Shown: one piece after another, positions 45,021 through 53,845 of the stretch
Position numbering within the stretch: the stretch's first letter is position 1
Layout: every line of letters begins with the position of its first letter
Source of the DNA: Nitrospirota bacterium
GTDB lineage: Bacteria; Nitrospirota; Nitrospiria; SBBL01; JAADHI01
Assembly (NCBI GenBank): GCA_029261165.1
Contig: JAJDBV010000042.1
Coordinates: 1 to 64,000 of the forward strand
DNA: 64,000 nucleotides
Reading direction: 5' to 3'
The notes under the pieces: generated by a model
What the model was told of the DNA's origin: nothing
The model's database searches: none
Seen by the model: the letters and a program-made list of their open reading frames with translations, nothing else
Made by a program: the position numbers and the translations under genes

Positions 45021-45539
45021 ATCGCTTCTAGATTAAAAGTGAACAAACAGATCCGGGCGACTGAAGTCATGGTGATCGGGTCTGATGGAACACAACTGGG
45101 TGTCATGACGGTCCAGGATGGTATTAGCAAAGCGGAGGAGTCTGGTCATGACTTGGTAGAAGTTGCCCCGACCTCGCGTCCTCCAGTTTGCCGGGTGATG
45201 GACTACGGCAAGCACAAGTATGAGCAAAGCAGGAAAGATCGTGCCGTAAAATCCCACCAGAAGGGAGGCCACCTCAAAGAAGTCAAGTTCAGGCTTTTTA
45301 CGGGGGAACATGATCTCGACTTTAAGGTGAAGCACGCCCAGGATTTTCTGCAAGAGAGAAACAAGGTAAAGGTGACCCTCATGTTCCGCGGTAGGGAAAT
45401 GCCTTACCGTGAAAAAGGTTGGGCCATCATGACGAAGATCCAGGAAAAACTTCAGGAGGTGGGACAACCAGAATATCCGCCCAAGCTGGAAGGCCGGAAC
45501 ATGGTCATGATCATGGCCCCGAAATCGACAAAGGAGTAA
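45021..45539 (+). CDS. infC: Translation initiation factor IF-3, ATC start codon
   Basis: 172 aa. IF-3 binds the 30S subunit and proofreads the start codon and initiator tRNA. The first conventional start in frame is GTG at 45039, but it has no Shine-Dalgarno site. An ATC at 45021 has AAAGGAGGT exactly 5 nt upstream and gives the N-terminus ASRLKVNKQIRATEV, matching IF-3. Rare ATT/ATC/ATA starts are a known autoregulatory device of infC: excess IF-3 rejects its own start codon. The linker and C-domain (DLDFKVKHAQDFL, MFRGREM) are intact. rpmI starts 2 bp after the stop. Confidence 0.95.
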   Translation: MASRLKVNKQIRATEVMVIGSDGTQLGVMTVQDGISKAEESGHDLVEVAPTSRPPVCRVMDYGKHKYEQSRKDRAVKSHQKGGHLKEVKFRLFTGEHDLDFKVKHAQDFLQERNKVKVTLMFRGREMPYREKGWAIMTKIQEKLQEVGQPEYPPKLEGRNMVMIMAPKSTKE

Positions 45540-45541
45540 GC

Positions 45542-45745
45542 GTGAAGAATAAAATCAAGACGCATCGCGGCGCGGCAAAGCGGTTTAAAGTGACCGGGTC
45601 CGGAAAAGTCAGACGGAAGCAGGCCGGAACACAGCATCTGCTTGTTCACAAGAGCGCAAAACGAAGACGTAATCTTCGCGGGGCCGTGGCAGTGGACAAG
45701 GGAGAAGTAAAAACAATCAAAAGACTTATTCCATACGGTAATTAA
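45542..45745 (+). CDS. rpmI: 50S ribosomal protein L35
   Basis: 67 aa, the usual length. The sequence KIKTHRGAAKRFKVTGSGK is the L35 signature, followed by the HLLVHKSAKRRRNLR block. The start is GTG with AAAGGAG overlapping the infC stop. It is a small basic component of the large ribosomal subunit, coupled to infC. In E. coli this operon is repressed by L20, but no L20-binding pseudoknot was examined here. Confidence 0.97.
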   Translation: MKNKIKTHRGAAKRFKVTGSGKVRRKQAGTQHLLVHKSAKRRRNLRGAVAVDKGEVKTIKRLIPYGN

Positions 45746-45794
45746 ACCATACACCAATTGTAACGCAAGTTACGGATCATGAAGGAGAAGTAGA

Positions 45795-46154
45795 ATGCCA
45801 AGAGCAAAGGGAGGCCCTAAAACCAGGCATCGGCGCAACGACCGCCTCAAGATGGCCAAAGGATATTTCGGGGGCAAGAGCAAACTATATCGTTCCGCAA
45901 CAGAGGCCGTAGACAAATCGCTCCTCTATGCCTATCGGGACCGTCGCACAAAGAAGCGAAACTTCAGAAGATTGTGGATCGCGAGAATCAACGCGGCCGC
46001 ACGCAGCCACGGCATGACCTATAGCCGCTTTATTGAAGCATTGAAAAAGGCAGGGATCGCCCTCAATCGAAAGGTCCTGGCCGAAATTGCCGCGAGCGAC
46101 GCAGCCACCTTTACGCAAATCATCGAATCAGTCCAGGCAAAGGCAAAGGCTTAA
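45795..46154 (+). CDS. rplT: 50S ribosomal protein L20
   Basis: 119 aa, standard. The N-terminal arm begins [20 protein letters not shown], and the core [20 protein letters not shown] is typical. L20 is needed early in 50S assembly and is an autoregulator in many bacteria. A strong AAGGAGAAG precedes the ATG. It is the last gene of the group; the pheS and pheT genes that often follow are not here but lie beyond two lipoprotein genes on the other strand. Confidence 0.97.
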   Translation: MPRAKGGPKTRHRRNDRLKMAKGYFGGKSKLYRSATEAVDKSLLYAYRDRRTKKRNFRRLWIARINAAARSHGMTYSRFIEALKKAGIALNRKVLAEIAASDAATFTQIIESVQAKAKA

Positions 46155-46234
46155 AAAGTTTACCCTGCCTTCCTCAAAGACGCAGACCCTATCTACTTCT
46201 GCGCACCGGGTAAGTTGCCCGGTAATCTCCCCGG

Positions 46235-47623
46235 TCATGGAAGGGTACGCCCCAGCACACGGTGGCTCAAGAACCGCTTCTCCCCCGTATTTACTGCGAC
46301 CTGGTATTCCTTCGATGCAATTAACTCTCCTTCATTTGCATAGTAGCTTACAGAAACCGTGTATGATCCGGGCGGGACGAACAGTCGGGCCATCCGAATC
46401 TTTCCTGGTAGGGTCCTCCAGCTTCGCTTATCAGATTGCTCTGACACAATAGAATAAAGATTCGTCCCCAAATCGGTTAATACCCTTGCCAGGGGATCCT
46501 TTTTGGTGTTTTCTCTAATTTTGTGTGCTGCAAGGTATTTGGTCGTCGCACGGGAAATTGCCTTGATCGTAATTCTGGCAATACGGTCGTCCAGATTTTT
46601 CGTTGCAATGGCATCAATATCCTCGACCAGGAAGGTCCGCTGAGAAACGGCCTCACCCCGAGGACCGATCAAACGGATCTTGGCATAGGCTAGGTCTGTC
46701 AACCGCCGGGTATACCGAGGAAGGGCCACACGGATGAGATAAATCCCTCCTTCACCATCCGGGACAGGGGCATCAATAAAAAAGTCCTCTTTTACCGGAG
46801 AGAGACCGTCATAACTGAGAAATACCACCTCGGCCTGCCGGTCACGGTCCTTCTGAGAGACCCATGTTACGTTTGGGAACCTCTCCCGATAGAATCGGAA
46901 CTCTTCGGTCAATCCGATTGCTTCGGCAACTCGGAGGAGGTCTCCCGGAAGCGTGGGGAGCAGGGCAGTGCCATAGTCTTCCCGGTAATCGTTATATGTT
47001 TCAAAGGCCTTCCTGTACGCAATAAAAGCATCATTCAGCTCTCCCTTGGCTTCATATAGGATACCGGAAAGGTAACGGGCGAAAGCATCTTCTTTATAGA
47101 TATTTCTCTTTTCATACTTATCATTCAACAGATTCAGCTTATGGTCGACCTTACGCATTTCCACAAGCGCATCGTCCAACTGACCAAGATAGGCGTAGTT
47201 GAGCCCTGAAATAACGTTGATCATCGCCTTTTCAAAGTCTTCGCCTTCGTATGGAAGCATATTGTCATTGGTGAGCATCGCCCCTGTTTCACCTGTAATG
47301 CTTTTTGTATACAACTGGTCGATCCGCCGTTCGGCCACATCGAGAAAGCGGTTGCTCTCCGTATACTTGCCCGCAAGATGCAAGGTCATGGCCCGATCCA
47401 GGTTATACAGCACAAAATTTTTCTTTCCATACCCTTCCCGGTTCTCTTCGATAAGAAGATCCGCCTCGTGATACTTTCCCTGAGCCAGATAATGATCCAC
47501 TCGAACATAGTGCCTGGTCACAGGGCCACAAGCAGAAAGGATCACCAATAAGGAACAAGAACAAACGAACCAAAACCCTTTAATTCTTAAATACCGAAAA
47601 GAAAACAAAATATCGCCATCCAT
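46235..47623 (-). CDS. COG3014-type lipoprotein
   Basis: 462 aa with a hydrophobic N-terminus ending in the lipobox ILSAC (Cys32). A TPR-like helical region lies at about residues 38-235 (repeated YLAQGKYHEAD, YAYLGQLDDAL, YEAKGELNDAF). The C-terminal half is beta-rich. This layout matches the COG3014 family, often encoded beside LpoB-like lipoproteins. It lies 30 bp downstream of such a gene and is probably in its operon. A role in envelope or peptidoglycan regulation is inference from that pairing. It converges on rplT. Confidence 0.8.
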   Translation of the reverse strand: MDGDILFSFRYLRIKGFWFVCSCSLLVILSACGPVTRHYVRVDHYLAQGKYHEADLLIEENREGYGKKNFVLYNLDRAMTLHLAGKYTESNRFLDVAERRIDQLYTKSITGETGAMLTNDNMLPYEGEDFEKAMINVISGLNYAYLGQLDDALVEMRKVDHKLNLLNDKYEKRNIYKEDAFARYLSGILYEAKGELNDAFIAYRKAFETYNDYREDYGTALLPTLPGDLLRVAEAIGLTEEFRFYRERFPNVTWVSQKDRDRQAEVVFLSYDGLSPVKEDFFIDAPVPDGEGGIYLIRVALPRYTRRLTDLAYAKIRLIGPRGEAVSQRTFLVEDIDAIATKNLDDRIARITIKAISRATTKYLAAHKIRENTKKDPLARVLTDLGTNLYSIVSEQSDKRSWRTLPGKIRMARLFVPPGSYTVSVSYYANEGELIASKEYQVAVNTGEKRFLSHRVLGRTLP

Positions 47624-47653
47624 ATCTCTTTATTCTTGAAAACCATCACGCTC

Positions 47654-48256
47654 TCAGAAGCCGAAACGTCTTTTTTTGACAAACTTTTTGATCTTCTTAT
47701 CTCCAAACCAGACCTTAATATTATCCTCAATATCGATCATTTCAAGCGTCACCTGGAAGTAAACCACCTTCCTTCCTCCCTCCTCATCCTGGATGCTGTT
47801 AATGCTTCCCTTCAACATGTAATCAGCACCAATCTCTCTACCAGGGGCTTTTACCGTATCCTTTCTCGAATGTTTCTTCTGCTCCGCACGTTCTTGACGG
47901 AGCTCTTCCCTTTCGCCCTTGGCAGCGACAAATCGGACCCTGCCCGAATTGGTCAGTTCACGCTCAAGATCCTTGGTAAATGTCTGAACATTGATGTGCT
48001 CATGGCTCCGATTAAGAATAGTCCCAACGATCACCGTCGGCGGTTTACTATTTTTGCTGACGAAGTTGTCCACCCATGGCCGGGTCAAGGCATCTTTCAC
48101 GACCGCTTCGGCCACCAAACGGGAATCCGTATCGTTCCAACGTCCGCTCAGGTCAATGATCTCATCGGGGCTGACGCGTTTCACACTTGTGGCGCAAGCC
48201 GTTAGTATACCGACCATACTTACGATACTTAAAAGAAAGATAATTTTTATTTTCAT
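47654..48256 (-). CDS. LpoB-like lipoprotein
   Basis: 200 aa. Lipobox LTAC (Cys21) follows a short hydrophobic segment. The mature part contains the CsgG/LpoB-type core: LSGRWNDTDSRLVAE, a VGTILNRSHEHINVQTFTKDLE block and the GADYMLKGSI strand. LpoB stimulates the synthase PBP1b from the outer membrane in E. coli. This protein has a longer charged insert (about 113-137) and a basic C-terminus. AAGGAG precedes the ATG. The COG3014-type lipoprotein gene follows. Confidence 0.82.
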   Translation of the reverse strand: MKIKIIFLLSIVSMVGILTACATSVKRVSPDEIIDLSGRWNDTDSRLVAEAVVKDALTRPWVDNFVSKNSKPPTVIVGTILNRSHEHINVQTFTKDLERELTNSGRVRFVAAKGEREELRQERAEQKKHSRKDTVKAPGREIGADYMLKGSINSIQDEEGGRKVVYFQVTLEMIDIEDNIKVWFGDKKIKKFVKKRRFGF

Positions 48257-48456
48257 GAAATTTTCTCCTTCCAGTGAAAGTGGTTCATGGTTTGGCTTTC
48301 AACGATCTTCCCTGCAGATCTCTCCGTCTTTGGATATCCTGATAAATATGAACCGGGTTGCCATGGAAAAAACCACGACACGGGTCGGAAAATGGTGATG
48401 GACGCAATGCTGAATCCAGGCGGTGTTGTCCTGCGAGGGGTGGGTAGAGTCCCTAA

Positions 48457-50175
48457 TCAGAGCTTTTCGATCTCAATCTCAAATGAGACGCATGGCATAC
48501 CAATCTGCCAGCGGGTCAGGACCTCGGGGTCGAGTTCACCGATCAGCCCGACCTCTTCTTTCTCTGAGAAAATATTCCCGGACCGGCCTTGAATAAAGCT
48601 CGGATGGATAATCGACTCCAAACGGCACCTCCCGGAAAAACTTAAGAACAGGGCTTCCAGTACGGCATGAAGCTCGGAGAAGGTGGCGTTGGGGTGGGCG
48701 ATCAATGCCGCCAGGTGGATGGATGTTGTCGTCGCCTCTTCCGCTTTTCTCTTTCCTGGACCAGGCGATGTCAGTCTGGCGATCTCACCGACCTCAAAGA
48801 CCCGATGAGGATAGAAAGCCTTTGAACTCGCGCCCTCAACACGCAAAAGGGAAGGGAGCAATGAGGAGCGTAAAAGAGAAAAGCGTTCGTTCATCGGATT
48901 CCCAATCTCGACGATCTTTGCTTCCGGCCTCGTCTTATCCAGTGCCGTGAGCTTCATGTTTTCGATGAAGTCCTGCCGCGAACCCAGAATATTTGAAACG
49001 ATCTCCTGGAATCCAAAACCCACCATCGCATCCCTCAAAAAATCAGAAAGGCTTTCGACCCGGGAAAGTGCCCCGACGGTAAAGGTAGACGGCATCTCCG
49101 GTTTGAAAGAGCCATAACCCCGGCAGATGGCAAAGTCCTCGATAACATCAATCGGGTGCATTGTGTCATCCCGATAGGGAGGTGCGGTGACTTTCAGGCT
49201 CTTCCCTTTCGTCTGAACAGTGTAGCCGTAGGCTGAAAGCTCTGCGACGGCCTCTTCCATCTTCACGGCTTCCCCCAGGACCTTTTCAAAAGCGTCTAGG
49301 TTTAGATCGATGCTACTTGAAAAATCATAAGGCATCCGGATGTCCTTCCCGTAATCCGTAAGATTCGAATATCGGATGGAAACCGGTTCAATGGCTGCGC
49401 CGCGATCCGCGAGGTTGCAGGCAAAAATATTCAGGGCCAGCATCACCATCCGCATGTCGGTTCCGGTGACTTCGACGAAAAGTTCCGTATCCCCGACCTT
49501 CACTTCGCCAACCTCACGGCTATTGATGATCGGAGGGAAAGAGAGGATCTCTTCTTTCGCGTCGATGAGGATGGGGTATTGCGTCGCCCCGAAGAGCGTA
49601 TCCGCATGCGCCATCCCCTTCGGATGGCGCGCAATGATCTCCTTCAAGGACATCGACTCGTTAAATCCCAAGGGAACAAAACGAGTGGTCTCCGGATCGA
49701 CCAGGTCATAACGAACCGGAAAGCTAATCTTCTGGAGACGATAGAGACCGATCGAAACGGTCTTCCGTTTCCGGCCAAAAGAATCCGCCAATTTTTCCTG
49801 AACCTGGATCAACTGCTCCAGGATCGGTTCGGTGATCACCATGCCACGGGCAATACAGGCAGCGAGATAGGGGCGAACCTTAGCGACCTCTTTTGAGACA
49901 ATCACCTCCCGATCCGACTTATTTTTCGGATCGAAAAAGGGATAAGGCGTCCCTGCTTTCGACTTCTTCAGGCGGATCTGCCGGGCGATCCCCTCGGGGG
50001 ACCAGAGATCAGGCCGGTTGGTGTCATTCAGTTCCACCTTGGCAATGTCCTGTGCCGGAAGAAACTCCTTCACCTCCCCCTTGACCTGCTCCAGAAGTAA
50101 CTCCAGACGGTCCTGGTCAATTTTCTCCTCCAGGAGAGATTCAAAATCGCTGATGGTCACTTCAATCGTCGGCAT
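48457..50175 (-). CDS. pheT: Phenylalanyl-tRNA synthetase beta subunit, archaeal/eukaryal type
   Basis: 572 aa, against about 800 for the bacterial beta chain. The N-terminus (MPTIEVTISDFESLLE; KVELNDTNRPDLWSPEG) is that of the archaeal form, without the bacterial tRNA-binding EMAP-like and C-terminal anticodon-binding domains. B3/4 editing and B5 domains are present (HPIDVIEDFAICRGYGSF). The gene overlaps pheS by 14 bp. The type, not just the product, is secure by eye; how it arrived (ancient transfer) is inference. Confidence 0.93.
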   Translation of the reverse strand: MPTIEVTISDFESLLEEKIDQDRLELLLEQVKGEVKEFLPAQDIAKVELNDTNRPDLWSPEGIARQIRLKKSKAGTPYPFFDPKNKSDREVIVSKEVAKVRPYLAACIARGMVITEPILEQLIQVQEKLADSFGRKRKTVSIGLYRLQKISFPVRYDLVDPETTRFVPLGFNESMSLKEIIARHPKGMAHADTLFGATQYPILIDAKEEILSFPPIINSREVGEVKVGDTELFVEVTGTDMRMVMLALNIFACNLADRGAAIEPVSIRYSNLTDYGKDIRMPYDFSSSIDLNLDAFEKVLGEAVKMEEAVAELSAYGYTVQTKGKSLKVTAPPYRDDTMHPIDVIEDFAICRGYGSFKPEMPSTFTVGALSRVESLSDFLRDAMVGFGFQEIVSNILGSRQDFIENMKLTALDKTRPEAKIVEIGNPMNERFSLLRSSLLPSLLRVEGASSKAFYPHRVFEVGEIARLTSPGPGKRKAEEATTTSIHLAALIAHPNATFSELHAVLEALFLSFSGRCRLESIIHPSFIQGRSGNIFSEKEEVGLIGELDPEVLTRWQIGMPCVSFEIEIEKL

Positions 50176-51760
50176 TTATGGCCTCACCTCGTTTTTCTAA
50201 GACAGTCTGTTTCTCACGGATCAGACCAAGGTCGGAGGAGAAAAGATCACGGATATCTGAAATTTCCAACGCGACCATGGCCATTCGATCCAAGCCAAGT
50301 CCCCAGGCAATGACTGGCACATTCACCCCCAGCGGTTCCGTCACTTCCGGTCGGAAAAGACCAGCGCCTCCCAACTCCATCCAACCGAGTTTGGGATGAC
50401 GAACGTGCATCTCGACCGAGGGCTCCGTAAAAGGAAAGTAAGCCGGGAGGAATTTAATCTCCTCAGCACGGGCCACCTCTTTGGCAAAGAGGGTCAGGAG
50501 CCCCAGCAAAGTCCGAAAATGAATTTCAGGACCGAGGACAATCCCCTCAACCTGAAAGAAGTCCGGGGCGTGGGTCGCATCGACCTGATCATAGCGAAAA
50601 CAGCGGGCAATCGAGAAATATTTTCCAGGGATATTCGCACCCTCGCCGAGCGTCCGAGCCGAAACAGAAGTTCCCTGACTGCGAAGGATCAAGCGGCGGG
50701 TCCGTTCCACATCAAAGGGGTAGCGCCAGCCGCGCGACCCGCTCTTCCCGCCATTCTGATGCGTCGCGGCAACACGGTCGATGGTCTCTTTTGAAATTGT
50801 CTGATCCTGAAGGTCGCCTTTGACAAAATAGACATCGTGAATCTCCCGGGCGGGATGAAATTGCGGCATGTAAAGCGCATCCATATCCCAGAACTCACTC
50901 TCCACCAGCGGCCCCCGCATCTCGCTAAAACCCATCGAAACAAATTTTGACTTTACCTGGTCGAGGAAACGCTTGTAAGGATGTTTTCGACCGCCGGTAA
51001 TCCGAGGAGGGAGGAGCTGGATGTTATATTTTCGAAATTGTTTCTCTCTCCAGTTTCCTTCTTTGAGCATCTCAGGCGTCAGGCCTCCGATCTCTTCCAC
51101 CGACCCGACTGCCATCATTTTCTGATAGATCGGCCCAAAGTCGTCGGTGGGCGCATAGGTCCGGTGGGCCCGTTCATCGACACGGAAGATCCCTTTTGCC
51201 TTGCCCCGTTTTCGATGGTGGGCCTCAATGGCTGCTTGATCTTCTGGCGGCAGGGTGGCCAGGGGGACGGCATCCTCCATCTTGCTGAGCTGTTCTATGA
51301 CACGCTGAAGGGACTCGAATTCGGACAGCTTCGACCGATCCGTCAGCTCAAGTTGCCCACCGGAAACAATCACCACGGCCCCGCACGCTTTGAGGGCTCC
51401 AATGGCGGAACTCTTTTCCTCCGGCTCCATATCGGTTCGTTTCTGTAGTTCACGGATCGGGACTTGCCCCTTGCTCTTGATTTCTTCCACCATACGCAGG
51501 AGAGGGATTTTTTCTTTTGCGTAAGCGGCACCGGTCGGGGTCAGGGAGACAAGGGCCTCAACCTTTTCTTCGACCACCTTCACAATTTCCTTCGTCAGAA
51601 GCCATCCAAGCGCCATGGAAAGCTGCGAGGCCTGCAATGAAGCATCCCGTTCAAGAATCGCATCTTCCGTCAGCTTATCCTGGTCGGAAAATTGGACCAG
51701 GACCTTTTTCTCAAGAGGATGAAGGCTCTCCGCCAGCTTTGTCAATACATCATCATTCAT
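50162..51760 (-). CDS. pheS: Phenylalanyl-tRNA synthetase alpha subunit, archaeal/eukaryal type
   Basis: 532 aa, against about 340 for bacterial PheS. Residues 1-220 form winged-helix-like domains as in archaeal and cytosolic eukaryal PheRS. The class II core starts at GGRKHPYKRFLDQVK, with FWDMDALYMPQFHPAREIHD, then DATHAPDFFQVEG and the closing GLGLDRMAM. The bacterial coiled-coil N-terminus is absent. It charges tRNA-Phe as an alpha2beta2 enzyme with the next gene. Its ATG overlaps the rpe stop (ATGA). Confidence 0.94.
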   Translation of the reverse strand: MNDDVLTKLAESLHPLEKKVLVQFSDQDKLTEDAILERDASLQASQLSMALGWLLTKEIVKVVEEKVEALVSLTPTGAAYAKEKIPLLRMVEEIKSKGQVPIRELQKRTDMEPEEKSSAIGALKACGAVVIVSGGQLELTDRSKLSEFESLQRVIEQLSKMEDAVPLATLPPEDQAAIEAHHRKRGKAKGIFRVDERAHRTYAPTDDFGPIYQKMMAVGSVEEIGGLTPEMLKEGNWREKQFRKYNIQLLPPRITGGRKHPYKRFLDQVKSKFVSMGFSEMRGPLVESEFWDMDALYMPQFHPAREIHDVYFVKGDLQDQTISKETIDRVAATHQNGGKSGSRGWRYPFDVERTRRLILRSQGTSVSARTLGEGANIPGKYFSIARCFRYDQVDATHAPDFFQVEGIVLGPEIHFRTLLGLLTLFAKEVARAEEIKFLPAYFPFTEPSVEMHVRHPKLGWMELGGAGLFRPEVTEPLGVNVPVIAWGLGLDRMAMVALEISDIRDLFSSDLGLIREKQTVLEKRGEAINADD

Positions 51761-52440
51761 GATTTCCCTATTGTGCTTCCTTTTTCTCTAATGGCCTTGA
51801 TTGTTTGTTCATAGTCCGGGCTCTGAAAAATGGCTGATCCGGCAACGAAAACATTCACTCCCGCCTTCGCCAGCACCTGCGTATTGTCCACCTTCACGCC
51901 GCCGTCCACCTCCAGGTTCATTTTAAGATTTTTTGCGTCAATCATCTTTCGTGCTTCTCTGATCTTATTAAGAGCACTTGGGATGAAACCTTGTCCGCCG
52001 AAACCGGGATTGACCGACATGATCAAAAGAAGATCGATCTCACCAAGGATCTCTTCCACCGATGAAATCGGCGTGGCCGGATTCAGAGACACCCCCGCAC
52101 GCGCCCCATGCTGTTTGATCATCTGGGTGGTCCGATGAAGGTGAGGACAGGCCTCAACATGGACGGTGACCGAGTCGGCCCCTGCTTTAATAAATTCAGG
52201 AATAAGGTGATCCGGCTCGACAATCATCAGATGCACATCAAGCGGCAGCGTCGTCACCTTTCGGACAGCTTCAACAATGAGCGGCCCGATGGTCAGATTC
52301 GGAACAAAACGCCCATCCATGACATCAATATGAATCCAGTCGGCACCCGCCGCCTCCACCGCCCTGATCTCTTCCCCAAGCCGGGAAAAATCGGCCGCCA
52401 AAATTGAGGGGGCGATCTTGACTGTATTGGATGATGTCAT
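51757..52440 (-). CDS. rpe: Ribulose-phosphate 3-epimerase
   Basis: 227 aa. Rpe interconverts ribulose 5-phosphate and xylulose 5-phosphate in the pentose phosphate or Calvin cycle. TIM-barrel features: the opening IAPSILAADFSRL, the catalytic WIHIDVMDGRFVPN, and the phosphate-binding MSVNPGFGGQ. A final VDGGV block carries the second catalytic Asp. The gene lies between rsmB and pheS and overlaps pheS by 4 bp; a metabolic reason for that pairing is not apparent. Confidence 0.96.
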   Translation of the reverse strand: MTSSNTVKIAPSILAADFSRLGEEIRAVEAAGADWIHIDVMDGRFVPNLTIGPLIVEAVRKVTTLPLDVHLMIVEPDHLIPEFIKAGADSVTVHVEACPHLHRTTQMIKQHGARAGVSLNPATPISSVEEILGEIDLLLIMSVNPGFGGQGFIPSALNKIREARKMIDAKNLKMNLEVDGGVKVDNTQVLAKAGVNVFVAGSAIFQSPDYEQTIKAIREKGSTIGKS

Positions 52441-52488
52441 CTTATCTCACCTAATATTCTCGAAATATCCTGTTTTCGAAGCAAAGCA

Positions 52489-53835
52489 CTAAGCCGTCCT
52501 TATCCATCGGACGGCGAAGAATCGGTCCATTCTATCCGAATTGAAGAGCGTTGTAAAATAACGTTTTTCGTTCAGATATTTTCTTGCGGCGGGGGGAAGT
52601 CCTTCGGATGGATCTTCTAGCTTTAGCTCCGGATGCGCCTTAGAAAAGGCTTCAGCAAGGACTTCATTCTCTTCCGGTTCTGTAGAACAGCTCGCATAGA
52701 TCAACCTGCCGCCGATCTTCAAATGATGTAGTGTCTTTTCCAGGATTTCAATCTGGATCTTTGCATAGGACTGTATGATCTCAGGCTTCTTCTGCCATTT
52801 TCCTTCAGGGATTCTTCGTAAAATCCCAAGTGCTGAACAAGGAGCATCCACCAATATCCGGTCGTATTTCCGCTCCGGGGCCATCGCCTTTTCCGGTGTT
52901 TCCCCCGAAACGCCCGGCGTCTGAAGACGTTTGACGTTTTCCCTCACCAAGGCCATCCGATCCGGGTTGATATCGGTCGCGACGACCTGCCCTTTTCCTT
53001 CCATCAGCTCCGCCAGATGGGTGGACTTTCCCCCCGGAGCCGCGCAGGCGTCTAAAATCTTTTCTCCCGGTTGAGGGTCCACCAGATTTGAAATCAACTG
53101 GGCCCCCTCATCCTGGACGTAAAAACGCCCTTGTTGATATGACGGGAGCGTTCGAAGCGGCACGCCGCTGATGGTAAGCCCAACCGGCGAAACAGAGGTC
53201 AGAGTGACGGTGGCCCCCTCCTCTTTCAATTGTTTGATCAGGCCCTCTCGGTCACTCTTAAGGCAATTGACCCGAAGCGTCATCGGCGGGACTGTGTTGT
53301 TCGAACGGCATAAATCAGCCGTCTTGTCCTGACCCCATCGATCGACCCATCGTCGAACCATCCAGGCCGGATGTGAATATCTGGCAGAAATAAAGGAAAC
53401 GGGGTCGCCCGGATCAGGTGACGGAAGCTCCTTTTCTCGACGGAGAACCGTCCTTAAAAGACCATTTACGAAACGGCTGGCTGCAATGCCTCCGGTCTCC
53501 TTGGACAATTCGACCGATGTATTAACGGCAGCAAAAGAGGGGATTTTATCCAAAAAGAGGAGTTGATAGAGTCCAAGGCGGAGAATATTTCTTATGGGTG
53601 CCTGGATATGGGGAACTTTAGAAAAGTGATTAATTTGCCAATCAAGATAAGCTCTCTGGCGGAAGATCCCATAGACCAACTCCGTCAGAAGAGCCCGTTC
53701 CTTCTGCTCCAGCCGATGGACCTGAAGGTAACGATCAAGGAGAAAGCTTAAATCCTCTCGACACTCTTCTCCCTCAGTCAAAAGAAACAAAGCCCCCTTT
53801 CTTGCAGATGGGGGCTTCCTCTTTACTTTAATCAA
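52489..53835 (-). CDS. rsmB: 16S rRNA (cytosine-967-C5)-methyltransferase
   Basis: 448 aa from a TTG at 53835. The frame extends to 53952, but that would overlap htpX by over 100 bp. An NusB-like N-terminal domain (about 1-140, with ALLTELVYG) precedes the SAM-dependent domain. Visible there are AAPGGKSTHLAE, the DAPCSALG active site and the ASCSTEPEENE motif. RsmB makes m5C967 in 16S rRNA. The first codons overlap a terminator-like hairpin (53790-53817). The start is inferred from homology at residues 10-40. Confidence 0.9.
   Translation of the reverse strand: MIKVKRKPPSARKGALFLLTEGEECREDLSFLLDRYLQVHRLEQKERALLTELVYGIFRQRAYLDWQINHFSKVPHIQAPIRNILRLGLYQLLFLDKIPSFAAVNTSVELSKETGGIAASRFVNGLLRTVLRREKELPSPDPGDPVSFISARYSHPAWMVRRWVDRWGQDKTADLCRSNNTVPPMTLRVNCLKSDREGLIKQLKEEGATVTLTSVSPVGLTISGVPLRTLPSYQQGRFYVQDEGAQLISNLVDPQPGEKILDACAAPGGKSTHLAELMEGKGQVVATDINPDRMALVRENVKRLQTPGVSGETPEKAMAPERKYDRILVDAPCSALGILRRIPEGKWQKKPEIIQSYAKIQIEILEKTLHHLKIGGRLIYASCSTEPEENEVLAEAFSKAHPELKLEDPSEGLPPAARKYLNEKRYFTTLFNSDRMDRFFAVRWIRTA
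53790..53817 (-). terminator. Terminator-like hairpin within the rsmB start
   Basis: On the minus strand AAGCCCCC pairs with GGGGGCTT across a 12-nt loop and is followed by TGTTTCTTTT. It lies 29 bp after the htpX stop and inside the first 20 codons of rsmB. It may partly terminate htpX transcription or attenuate rsmB. Confidence 0.45.
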
Positions 53836-53845
53836 CTTTTTTCTA

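Noticed and set aside
46206-46224. ACCGGG/CCCGGT hairpin between rplT and the COG3014 gene
   Set aside because: The stem is short and has no T tract on either strand, so a terminator call is not supported.
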